Below are positions 41,798 through 49,353 of a stretch of 64,000 nt of DNA, one piece after another. Below the pieces are notes generated by a model. The model ran no database searches. It saw nothing but the letters and a program-made list of their open reading frames with translations, and was not told the origin of the DNA. Source of the DNA: Palsa-504 sp963806335. GTDB taxonomy: Bacteria > Actinomycetota > Actinomycetes > Streptosporangiales > Streptosporangiaceae. The translations under genes and the position numbers were made by a program. Where the stretch lies: assembly GCA_963806335.1 (NCBI GenBank), contig CAWDXO010000010.1, positions 124,001-188,000 of the forward strand, in the 5' to 3' direction. The first letter of the stretch is position 1. Each line of letters begins with the position of its first letter.

Positions 41798-43312
41798 TCA
41801 GGCCTTCCCGTTCTTACCGGCCCGGTCCTGCTGCGCCCAGGCGTAGTTGGTGGCGTCCTGACCGCATTCCTCCGGGGACAGGCCCATGTAGGCGAGCGCA
41901 CCGCCGAGGTCCGGCGGCTGAATCAGGCCGCCCAGGAAGCGGTCGATGATGCCCAGGTGACCCTTGAACCGGCCGGGGTTCTGCTCGAAGATCCACTTGC
42001 ACGGCTCTGAGCAGAAGGTGTACCGGCGCCCGTCCAGGTCCAGCAGCAGCGGCGCCGGGGTCTTTAGGAACCCAGCCGCGTACCCAGCCGGCGACACCAC
42101 CGGGATCTGACACATGTTGCAGACCATCGGGAAGGTCTCCGGCAGGGTCAGCTCCGGCTGGCCGGCCCGGACGTTGGCCGTGATCACGTCCCAGTACTTG
42201 CCGAACGAGTCGTTCCAGCCCGGGTACTTCTCCTCCAGCCAGTCCCGCTCCTCCGGCGACATCCCGGCGTCCGGGTTCCACCACACGGTTGGCCGCCAGG
42301 TCCAGATGCCCAGGTGCAGGGCGTGGTGATACCACTCGAGCTCGCCGAGGAACTGCTCGTCCCAGTACGACGGCCGTTCCAGCCCGAAGTCCCTGAACTG
42401 GTCGATGAACTGCTTGATGATCCACTCGTTCATGAATTCCTTGAACGAGTGGGTACGGTGCTCCAACGGCGTGTAATAGTCCATCGACAGCCCGGTGAGC
42501 AGCGCGAAGACGTGCCAGCTCCGCCAGAACATGTGGTCGACCAGCTTCTGCGCGACGTCCTTCTTGCCGTTCGTGACCAGAATCTTGATCGTCGGCTCGC
42601 CCTGCTGGGAGTGCCGGGCCTCATCGGTCTGGATAGAGGAGATCAGCGCGCCGAAGTCGAGATCCCCGACGTTCATCGCGTCCGCGGCCATGCCGAGGAA
42701 CTGCAGGTTGGTGAAGCCGGTCTCGAAGGTGAAGGTGAGCTGGATCGCCGTGGACACCGCGTCGTTGGCGGTGAACATGTCGTCGAATAGGTGCCGGCCC
42801 GCGATCGCGCCCCACTCGTTGGTGTGCAGGGCCTTGTGCGCCCAGTCCATCCGGGGCTCTTTATTCAGCAGGGTGTAGGGGAAGTAGGTCTGGATCTGGC
42901 CGTGCCTGGTCTCGTCCAGGCAGCCGAAGGTGGCCATGTTGCGCCACGCGGCGGCCCGGCCGAAGCGGCCCATCCGGGACTCTCCGATGCCCGCCAGGTA
43001 CTCGGGGATGGCGATGGCGCCGTAGTGCGCTATGATCGCCGATTTCCAGCCCGGGTCCAGCTCGTCGAACATCCGGGACCGGCCGATCACCGAGTTCACC
43101 GAGTAGACGCCCGCGTCCTTGCCCACCTGGTTGTGCACGTACTCGGAGTAGGTGACCTTGTACGGTTCGTCCCAGCCCCACCAGCTCTCGGCCGGGATGC
43201 CGTACGTGTTCGACAGCTCCTGCGGCCATGCCTGTTCGGGGTCCACGTAGGACAGGGTCCAGTTCATGTCCCTGGTGAGGTCGTACCATTCGGATCGGGC
43301 CAGACCGGGCAT
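41798..43312 (-). CDS. tmoA: Diiron monooxygenase hydroxylase alpha subunit (toluene/isoprene type, TmoA/IsoA-like)
   Basis: 504 residues. The N-terminus ARSEWYDLTRDMNWTLSYVDPEQAWPQELSNTYGIPAESWWGWDEPYKVTYSEYVHNQ is characteristic of group-2 soluble diiron monooxygenases (toluene-4-monooxygenase, isoprene monooxygenase). The iron ligands are visible as E in GIGESRMGR, ExxH in LDETRHGQI, E in TFETGFTN and ExxH in TDEARHSQQ. A Cys-rich C-terminal segment CNMCQIPVVSP...FCSEPCKWIF is also typical. ATG 43312 has GGAGG. It would hydroxylate or epoxidise an aromatic or alkene; the exact substrate is not predictable. Confidence 0.92.
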   Translation of the reverse strand: MPGLARSEWYDLTRDMNWTLSYVDPEQAWPQELSNTYGIPAESWWGWDEPYKVTYSEYVHNQVGKDAGVYSVNSVIGRSRMFDELDPGWKSAIIAHYGAIAIPEYLAGIGESRMGRFGRAAAWRNMATFGCLDETRHGQIQTYFPYTLLNKEPRMDWAHKALHTNEWGAIAGRHLFDDMFTANDAVSTAIQLTFTFETGFTNLQFLGMAADAMNVGDLDFGALISSIQTDEARHSQQGEPTIKILVTNGKKDVAQKLVDHMFWRSWHVFALLTGLSMDYYTPLEHRTHSFKEFMNEWIIKQFIDQFRDFGLERPSYWDEQFLGELEWYHHALHLGIWTWRPTVWWNPDAGMSPEERDWLEEKYPGWNDSFGKYWDVITANVRAGQPELTLPETFPMVCNMCQIPVVSPAGYAAGFLKTPAPLLLDLDGRRYTFCSEPCKWIFEQNPGRFKGHLGIIDRFLGGLIQPPDLGGALAYMGLSPEECGQDATNYAWAQQDRAGKNGKA

Positions 43313-43551
43313 GGTTCCTCCGTTCATGCCGTGCATGGCCGGGTGGCAACGCTGAGCGCTGCCAGTGCCCCGCAACGGCTAGGGGTGCCCATCCGCTCGA
43401 AGTCGGGCGGACTAGGTCGTGCGCCACAGTGTGATTACTGTCGTCTTCGCCTGGCAAGGACGCCGTTCCGCAGTGCGGGACAGGTCCAACTAGGGCGCGC
43501 CATTATCAGCGATGTCGGAACCCTGGCACGAAACCCCCGGATGCGGGAAAT

Positions 43552-43617
43552 TCATGCGCTCAGCGGGTCGGTGATCAGGCCGACGCGTGCAGGCCGGCTG
43601 ATGAGGCTGGTCATCAT
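43552..43617 (-). CDS. 21-residue peptide ORF upstream of the monooxygenase
   Basis: ATG 43617, preceded by GAGGAGACTC at ideal spacing, encodes MMTSLISRPARVGLITDPLS and Ala, then TGA. It starts 12 bp after the stop of the Abm-domain-type gene, on the same strand. It is too short to classify. It may be a leader peptide, a truncated gene, or a chance frame with a good ribosome site. Confidence 0.4.
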   Translation of the reverse strand: MMTSLISRPARVGLITDPLSA

Positions 43618-43629
43618 GAGTCTCCTCGC

Positions 43630-43902
43630 CTACGCCTGGTACTGGCCGAGCAGCGACGCCGTCTGAGGTTTGCCGAGGTGCCCGGCTTCTTTCAGGATCG
43701 GCGGGACCTCGGGATCGGACACGAAGTTCGCCCACCCCTCCTCGTTCCACTCGAACAGCACCCACATCCGGTTCTCCTCGGACGGGTCGCGGAACACGGT
43801 GGCGCCCTTCGACCCGTGCTCAGCGCGCTTGTCAGCACCCTTGGTGCCGAACACCTCCAGGAATCGCTCGACGGCCTCGACAGTCGTGGTGACCAGGATC
43901 AT
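43630..43902 (-). CDS. Small ABM/DUF1330-like protein
   Basis: 90 residues: MILVTTTVEAVERFLEVFGTKGADKRAEHGSKGATVFRDPSEENRMWVLFEWNEEGWANFVSDPEVPPILKEAG. The beta-alpha-beta pattern with WVLFEW and DPEVPPILKEAG is that of dimeric alpha-beta barrel (ABM-like) proteins acting as monooxygenases or binding small molecules. ATG 43902 has AAGGAGATC at good spacing. It lies before the monooxygenase operon on the same strand and may belong to it. Function uncertain. Confidence 0.65.
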   Translation of the reverse strand: MILVTTTVEAVERFLEVFGTKGADKRAEHGSKGATVFRDPSEENRMWVLFEWNEEGWANFVSDPEVPPILKEAGHLGKPQTASLLGQYQA

Positions 43903-44027
43903 GATGATCTCCTTCATCCGGATCCCACGCGGACGTGGAAGGAGATCGAACGCCTGACTCGTAGTAACGTCAGCTGCGGGCCCCGTCCCAAAGCGGGGTG
44001 TGAGACCTAGCCAGCGGAGGTGCCCGG

Positions 44028-44492
44028 ATGGCCGAGCTCCCATCGCCCCCAGAGGGAATTGCGCTGACCCACTTCATCGTCTCGGACGATGTCGAGCGCT
44101 CTCGGCGCTTCTACACCGAAGTACTCGGCGGCAGGGTGGCCTTTCCCGGAGATCCAGTCAATGTCGCGCTGGCCAACAGCTGGATCGTCATCAATGGCGG
44201 CGGAGGACCGACCGACGACAAGCCTACGGTCATCCTGGAGACGCCGCGTGATCCAGACCGGGTCAGCAGCTTCCTTAATATCCGGGTTAAAGACATCGAG
44301 GCCGTGTACTCCGAATGGAGCGCCCGGGGTGCTCAATTCCTGACGCCGCCGAAACAGCACCAGTACGAGAAGCGCTGCTACATCCGCGATCCCGACGGTC
44401 ATCTGATCGAAGTGGGGCAAACCACGGACCCAGAGGGTGACTGGTCGCCCGCTCACTGGCCGTCGAGTACGCCCGCCGAGGAGTCCGAGTGA
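44028..44492 (+). CDS. VOC-family (glyoxalase/bleomycin resistance-like) protein
   Basis: 154 residues. Two beta-alpha-beta-beta-beta units: GIALTHFIVSDDVERSRRFYTEVLGGRVAF and NIRVKDIEAVYSEWSARGAQFLTPPKQHQYEKRCYIRDPDGHLIEVGQT. The metal-binding triad positions His (THFIV), and Glu in HLIEVGQ near the end are consistent with a VOC metalloenzyme. ATG 44028 follows GCGGAGG. Function (dioxygenase, isomerase, thiol transferase) unknown. Divergent from the Abm-type gene. Confidence 0.82.
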   Translation: MAELPSPPEGIALTHFIVSDDVERSRRFYTEVLGGRVAFPGDPVNVALANSWIVINGGGGPTDDKPTVILETPRDPDRVSSFLNIRVKDIEAVYSEWSARGAQFLTPPKQHQYEKRCYIRDPDGHLIEVGQTTDPEGDWSPAHWPSSTPAEESE

Positions 44493-44602
44493 ATGCCGGG
44501 ATGTCGAAGCGCAGGTGCCCGGGTTCGACCCCGGCGAGACCGCCCTGATCAGCGTGTCCCGAGTTCCCGCAGGAGTGCGCGCTCAAGACGCGGACCTGGC
44601 GA

Positions 44603-44680
44603 TCACGGCCGCAGGCTATGACCAGCCCAGTTGCTTCGGGCCGTCTGCTCCCACATCATCGCGTAGCCGATCAGCGTCAT
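44603..44680 (-). pseudogene. N-terminal stub of an F420-dependent LLM-class oxidoreductase
   Basis: ATG 44680 overlaps the upstream dehydrogenase stop (ATGA) and encodes MTLIGYAMMWEQTARSNWAG and a few more residues. MTLIGYAMMCEQTGPKQL is a common N-terminus of luciferase-like F420 oxidoreductases; a missing G in ACGGCCCG shifts the frame right after EQT. The rest of the gene (about 300 residues) is absent. It points to a former operon of dehydrogenase and F420 enzyme. Confidence 0.55.
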
Positions 44681-45564
44681 GGCGTTCCTCCCTGCTGTTC
44701 GAGCGCGCGCGTCACGACGGTCAGGTCCTGTTCGCCCAGACCTTGATCAACGACCTGCTGCCATTCGTCAGCCAGGCACGCAAGGACGGCGGACCTGTCG
44801 TCGCCGGCCGCTTGGAGGGCGAGGTGCACGTCCTTGAGCGCGAGCGACAGCGCGAATTGGGCCGAGAACTCGCCGTCGGCGATCCGCCGCAGTTTTGCTG
44901 CCTGCCAGGTGGACACGAGCGGGCCGCCGCCCAGCGCGTCCACCACCGTCTCAGTCTCAAGACCCAGCCGGCGAGCAAGAGCCACGGACGCGGCAACCGC
45001 CTCCGCCGCGAACGCCAGCCAGGTGTTGTTCACCAGCTTCAGCCGCGTCCCGGCCCCGGCCTCGCCAACCCAGATCGCGCGCTGGCCGAGCGCGTCGAAC
45101 AGCGGAGCGACACGCGCGCGCGCCTCGCCGGGTCCTGACGCGAAGATCGTCAGCTGGCCGCGTTCTGCCGGATCCTTGCTTCCCGACACCGGCGCGTCCA
45201 GGAGCATCACGTCAGGACGCTCATCGCCGGCCATGGCCGTGACGCGGTCGATCCCCGCCACGCCGATGGTGCTCATCTGGGCCCAGATCGCGCCCGGTGC
45301 CAAAGCAGCGAGCATCCCCTGGTCCCGGGCGATCGAAAGGACGGCATCGGCGTCGGTCACCATCGTGACCACGATCGCGGCTCGCCGCGCCGCATCGGCG
45401 GCGGTTTCGGCGACCTCGGCGCCGAGCTCAGCCAGGTCCCGGGTCGCCTCCATTGTGCGGTTCCAGACGATCGTCGGAATGCCGGCGCGCAAAGCACTGG
45501 CTGCCATCCCGTGGCCCATCGCTCCAATGCCGAGCACCGCAACCGGCTCGTGCGTCCGTGCCAT
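44677..45564 (-). CDS. NAD(P)-dependent beta-hydroxyacid dehydrogenase-type oxidoreductase
   Basis: 295 residues; paralogue of 560-1462. GIGAMGHGMAASAL near residue 12-25 is the NAD(P) motif; DAPVSGSKDPAERGQLTI is the substrate loop; KLVNNTW includes the catalytic Lys. ATG 45564 has GGGGGAG upstream. Both paralogues share DAPVSGSK-PAE-GQL-I-ASGP and WVG/WLGQAG blocks. It formed an operon with the truncated F420 oxidoreductase downstream. Substrate unknown. Confidence 0.88.
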   Translation of the reverse strand: MARTHEPVAVLGIGAMGHGMAASALRAGIPTIVWNRTMEATRDLAELGAEVAETAADAARRAAIVVTMVTDADAVLSIARDQGMLAALAPGAIWAQMSTIGVAGIDRVTAMAGDERPDVMLLDAPVSGSKDPAERGQLTIFASGPGEARARVAPLFDALGQRAIWVGEAGAGTRLKLVNNTWLAFAAEAVAASVALARRLGLETETVVDALGGGPLVSTWQAAKLRRIADGEFSAQFALSLALKDVHLALQAAGDDRSAVLACLADEWQQVVDQGLGEQDLTVVTRALEQQGGTP

Positions 45565-45781
45565 CGTTCTCCCCCTTTGCCGGGTAATTGCCAGGTGACG
45601 GGTCCTGCCAGTATCGCGCCTGCCGACCCGCCCGGCGCTTATGGACGCAAGTGCCTCTGCGATTCAGACAGTGACGTCACTGCCGACGCTCACCTCCCAA
45701 GTGGCCATGGGTGTCCCCGTGCGGGGCGGCGGGGCCAACCGGGCTGCCGTGCCTGTGCGGTCACTACGCCCGGCCAGGGTT

Positions 45782-46702
45782 TCAGCCACCGGATACACCC
45801 GTTGCTAACTGCGGGGCCGTCTTGTCGTGCAGGACCTGATCGATGGCCAGGATGATGACCCGGGCTGACCCGTCGATGGCCTGTGCTACCGGACTCGACG
45901 GGTTGCCGAGCTGGCTGGCGATCTGGGCCGCCGACAGGCCGGCGAGTACCTGCGGGCTGTACTGCGCGCCGGCCAGGATGTACCGGTTGGCGATGTCGAG
46001 GAACGGGACCGCCCCGGACTGGTCGGCGCCGTTGACGTAGGGGGGCACGTCGAAGGCGTCAATGAGCCTGGTGTCCAGCGGGGTCTGGGCCTGCAGCGGG
46101 CGCCCGGCGTTGTCGGCCAGTTCGGTCGTCCGCAGCGTGAGTTCCGTGCTCTGGTAGCGAGCCGCCCGGAATGAGAGCGTGGCGGTGTTCGGGTACACGT
46201 CGGTGGCCGATGATGTCGTGGTGCCGAGGTGGCTCCAGGTGCCGAAATGGGACAGTGCGACGGCCACCGACCAGCGTTCGGCCGCACAGAACGGGCAGGA
46301 TTCCTCGCTGACGAAGACGATCGCGGGCTTGCCGCCGATGATCAGCGGCGGTCCGGACGTCTTGACCGTCTGCAGCGAGGTGACCGCCTGGCCAGGGCCG
46401 AGCCTGGTGAGCATGGTGGCCGGAACGCCGGTGACCTGCCGGACGACGGCAGCGGGCGCCTGCGATTCGCTGGCGACCAGGCGAGCAGGGGTAGAGGTCA
46501 GCTTGACCGCGACCAGTGCCACCACGACAGCCAGGACGGCACCGACCGCTGCGATCGCCGCCAGGAAACGCTGGCGTGCTTCGGCGCGCTTGCGGGCGGC
46601 CCGTTCGGCAGCGATCCGCTCGCGGGTGCCCACCTTGGCCTGCGGCGCTCGCCGCGGCCGGGCTGACTTTCCGCCCGCACGGTCGTGACGGGTGTTTGCC
46701 AC
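45782..46702 (-). CDS. DUF929-family thioredoxin-fold membrane protein
   Basis: 306 residues. A basic N-terminus with coiled-coil character (RERIAAERAARKRAEARQRF), one membrane helix (FLAAIAAVGAVLAVVVALVAVKL), then an extracytoplasmic thioredoxin-like domain: PAIVFVSEESCPFCAAERWSVAVALSHFG with CPFC in place of CxxC. Family DUF929; probably a disulfide-related function at the envelope. GTG 46702 has GAAGGAGACACC. A BlaI-type dyad lies 59 bp upstream at 46761-46779. The end of the preceding fusion gene overlaps it by 205 bp. Confidence 0.85.
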   Translation of the reverse strand: MANTRHDRAGGKSARPRRAPQAKVGTRERIAAERAARKRAEARQRFLAAIAAVGAVLAVVVALVAVKLTSTPARLVASESQAPAAVVRQVTGVPATMLTRLGPGQAVTSLQTVKTSGPPLIIGGKPAIVFVSEESCPFCAAERWSVAVALSHFGTWSHLGTTTSSATDVYPNTATLSFRAARYQSTELTLRTTELADNAGRPLQAQTPLDTRLIDAFDVPPYVNGADQSGAVPFLDIANRYILAGAQYSPQVLAGLSAAQIASQLGNPSSPVAQAIDGSARVIILAIDQVLHDKTAPQLATGVSGG

Positions 46703-48705
46703 CTGGTGTCTCCTTCTTCCGCTTGCCGGGCGACGGGGCCCGCCGCGCGTCGGCCCCGTCCTACTAACACGGATAGGACTCGCGAGCTGTTCACGTCAGG
46801 GCGGGCGGAGTCATCGGGCCCAGCGGTGATCTGGGCCGCGGCCAGGAACGCTGCGATCGCCTCGGCGACGACCGCGGGGGCTCGCCGGGGCAGGTGATGA
46901 CCTGCGCCCTCGACGAGCTGGAGGCGAGCATCCGGCAGGGCCCGAGTCAGCCAGCGGGCGGTTTCGAAGGGAACCACGGTGTCCTTGGGGTCGGCGAGCA
47001 CCAGAACCGGCGCCCGGACCGATGCGATGGCGCGCTCCAGCTCGTCGAGCTCGCGCAGCAGGGCGCGCTGCTCGGTCAGGAAAGTGCGCCACAGCGGGCG
47101 GCGTCCGTGGCCCGCATGGCCCCAGACCTGCCAGTTGACGTGCTCGTCCGGCCGCAGGGGGCGGCCTCGCCGCCGGGCGATCCCGGCCAGCCGGGCCCGG
47201 GCCATCCATGGCGTCAGCCGCCACGCCACCTGCGCGCACAGCTGGCCCGCGCCCGGTGCGGCGAGCAGCCTGTCCCAGATGGTCAAGCACCCCGGGCCGA
47301 CGCTCGCGAGCAGGACCACCGCCGCTACCCGGCCGGGCGCCAGACTCGCCGCCGACAGCGCCACCCCGCCGCCGTAGGAATGCCCCACGAGCACGGCGCG
47401 CGTGACGCCGCGCGAGTCCAGGTCGTCGAGGACGGCGCGGGCGTTCGCGGCGAACCCGCCGGCCGGAAGTCGGCTGCGACCGTAGCCCGGCCGGTCGGCT
47501 GCGACGGCGTGCAGCGGGGCGGGCAGCCGCCCGGCGATCTGCTGCCAGTCGGCGGGCGAGCCGGGCTGCCCGTGCAGCAGCACCAGCTCGTGCGTACCCA
47601 GCCCAGCTGGCGTGTCAGTGGTGCGTAGGTCAGCGGCCATGGCGGCGTCCTGTCCGGGGGTGATACGCGCGGGACCGCGCCCGGCCCGGGGACGGCGCAG
47701 CCAGAACACGACCAGCCATCCGGCCAGGGCGACCAGCCAGAAACTGGCGAGGCGGTAGAGCAGCACCGCCGCCAGGGCCTGGCGGGCATCCAGCCCGGTG
47801 GCTATCAGGGCCAGGCTGAGCGATCCCTCGGCGACCCCCAGCCCGCCGGGCGTGATGTTGAGGCTCTGCGCGGCGATGCCCGAGCCGTAGATCAGCAGAA
47901 GATCGTGCCAGGGGATGGTGGCGCCAGTGGCGCGGATGCTCACGGCGAGGACCGCCGCGTCGGCGAGCCAGTTGGCCAGGGCCAAGCCGGTCGCCGTGAT
48001 CCAGCCGGACGGGGGCAGCTGGAGTGAACTCAGTCGCTGCGCCCAGGCCCGGATGGTCTGGAGGGGATCGGCGGCGGGCCGGCGTAGCATCCGGGATCCC
48101 TGCCGGAGCATCCACCCGGCTGGCCGCTCGAGCGCGCCCCGCAGCCGCGGGCCGCGCACGGCCACGACCGCCGCGACGAGGACGGCTACGGCGAGTATGC
48201 CGACGGGAACGGTGACCGCTGTAATCAGGATGTTCCCCGACGCCAGGCCGCCGCCGACCACGATGAGGGCCGCCGCGGTCGAGGAGATCACCCCGCCGGC
48301 CAGCAGCGACCAGCCGGCCAGCGGGGCGTCCGCGCCCTGCCGGGTGAAGCGGCGGAACGTGAAGGCTGTGGCCAGGGCGGGTCCGGCCAGCGGAACCGAG
48401 ACCGACACCGCGTTGGCCGCATAGGCGGTGGCCAGCATCGGCCGGATACCCACGCGGGCGCCGCCTGCCGCGAGCAGCCTCCGTAGCATGATCGCGAAGG
48501 CGGCCATGGACGCGGATTCAAGCAGGAGGCCGGCCGGGATCCAGAGCCAGTGCAGATGACCGAGCACCGCGAACGACGGGGGCACCGCGGCCCGCTCGGC
48601 GACCCCGGCGACCGCCAGCGCCGCCACCGAAGCCAGCGCGACGCTGCCAGCTGCCATGCGGGCCACGTGCTTCCTTCCCGCCGGTGCGGGTCTGGTGATT
48701 GTCAT
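46498..48705 (-). CDS. Fusion of a flippase-like (YbhN/LPG-synthase TM) domain and an alpha/beta hydrolase
   Basis: Residues about 1-330 form eight or more membrane helices of the lysylphosphatidylglycerol-synthase transmembrane family: VAERAAVPPSFAVLGHLHWLWIPAGLLLESASMAAFAIMLRRLL, NITPGGLGVAEGSLSLALIATGL (PGGxGxxE motif). Residues about 350-610 are a cytosolic-type alpha/beta hydrolase: VLLHGQPGSPADWQQIAGRLP, GHSYGGGVAL (nucleophile), LVLADPKDTVVP (acid) and EGAGHHLPRRAP (His). From residue 620 the frame reads over the promoter and start of the DUF929 gene without a stop until 46498, probably non-native sequence. Fusion proteins of this type may act on lipids. Confidence 0.78.
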   Translation of the reverse strand: MTITRPAPAGRKHVARMAAGSVALASVAALAVAGVAERAAVPPSFAVLGHLHWLWIPAGLLLESASMAAFAIMLRRLLAAGGARVGIRPMLATAYAANAVSVSVPLAGPALATAFTFRRFTRQGADAPLAGWSLLAGGVISSTAAALIVVGGGLASGNILITAVTVPVGILAVAVLVAAVVAVRGPRLRGALERPAGWMLRQGSRMLRRPAADPLQTIRAWAQRLSSLQLPPSGWITATGLALANWLADAAVLAVSIRATGATIPWHDLLLIYGSGIAAQSLNITPGGLGVAEGSLSLALIATGLDARQALAAVLLYRLASFWLVALAGWLVVFWLRRPRAGRGPARITPGQDAAMAADLRTTDTPAGLGTHELVLLHGQPGSPADWQQIAGRLPAPLHAVAADRPGYGRSRLPAGGFAANARAVLDDLDSRGVTRAVLVGHSYGGGVALSAASLAPGRVAAVVLLASVGPGCLTIWDRLLAAPGAGQLCAQVAWRLTPWMARARLAGIARRRGRPLRPDEHVNWQVWGHAGHGRRPLWRTFLTEQRALLRELDELERAIASVRAPVLVLADPKDTVVPFETARWLTRALPDARLQLVEGAGHHLPRRAPAVVAEAIAAFLAAAQITAGPDDSARPDVNSSRVLSVLVGRGRRAAGPVARQAEEGDTRWQTPVTTVRAESQPGRGERRRPRWAPASGSLPNGPPASAPKHASVSWRRSQRSVPSWLSWWHWSRSS
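46761..46779. promoter_or_regulatory. BlaI-type dyad, site 1 (DUF929 gene)
   Basis: CTACTAACACGGATAGGAC, 59-77 bp upstream of the DUF929 start. It matches sites 3 and 5 at almost every base and has the same orientation relative to its gene. Confidence 0.7.
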
Positions 48706-48792
48706 TTCTGCCTACCCCAGGTCTGCGTCCGTGTCCCGGTCCGCCGGCCCGCTCGACCGAACGGAGCCAGCGGACCGGGACACCGGGCCGCC

Positions 48793-49323
48793 TCAGTAGC
48801 CGTAACCGCTGCCGGACGAAGCGGCCGGTACGGTGCTCGCCGGCGCGGAGGATCCGGTGATCGGCGTGAGGCCGGGGGTGGCTACCAAGAAGCCCTGCAC
48901 TCCCTGGCCGGTCACCTGGCCGGGCTGGTCGTCGGCGAAGGTGTACAGCAGGTGCCCGTTGTAGGCGACCTGGTCGCCGTGGACATCCATGACCGCGGCG
49001 AGCTTGCCGGTCAGCCCGGTGCCGGCCGGTGGCCCGGACGTCAGCGGCGGCCACAGCGCCGCCAGCCCGCCGGTGACCACCGACTTCGCCGCCGTATCGT
49101 TCAGGTAGTAGTACAGCGGCAGCCCCTGGCTGTTGACCAGGATGGTCTCGGTCTTTCCTCCGACGCTCGCCTGCGCGGTGCGCACGGTCGCCGCGGCGGT
49201 CTGGCTGGCCGCGGGTTGGCTGCTGGCATGGGAGGTAGTCGCCGCGGCGGCGGTGATACCGCCGCCGATGGCGGCCGCTGCAGCCAGGCTGACGCTGGCG
49301 ATGATGATTCTTGGGTGTCGCAT
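48793..49323 (-). CDS. Secreted protein with Yx(F/W/Y)xxD repeats
   Basis: 176 residues. An N-terminal signal sequence (RIIIASVSLAAAAAIGGGITAAAATT) is followed by two repeats of the COG4315-type domain: ETILVNSQGLPLYYYLND and GDQVAYNGHLLYTFADDQPGQVTGQGVQGFLVATP, with the motif LYxY/FxxD. No lipobox Cys is visible, so it may be exported free rather than lipid-anchored. Likely envelope-associated; function of the family unclear. It starts 35 bp below the dyad at 49358-49376, and the fusion gene follows 87 bp downstream, so the two may share that promoter. Confidence 0.8.
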   Translation of the reverse strand: MRHPRIIIASVSLAAAAAIGGGITAAAATTSHASSQPAASQTAAATVRTAQASVGGKTETILVNSQGLPLYYYLNDTAAKSVVTGGLAALWPPLTSGPPAGTGLTGKLAAVMDVHGDQVAYNGHLLYTFADDQPGQVTGQGVQGFLVATPGLTPITGSSAPASTVPAASSGSGYGY

Positions 49324-49353
49324 GGTTTGGCTCCTTGAGGTATTGATGGTGTA

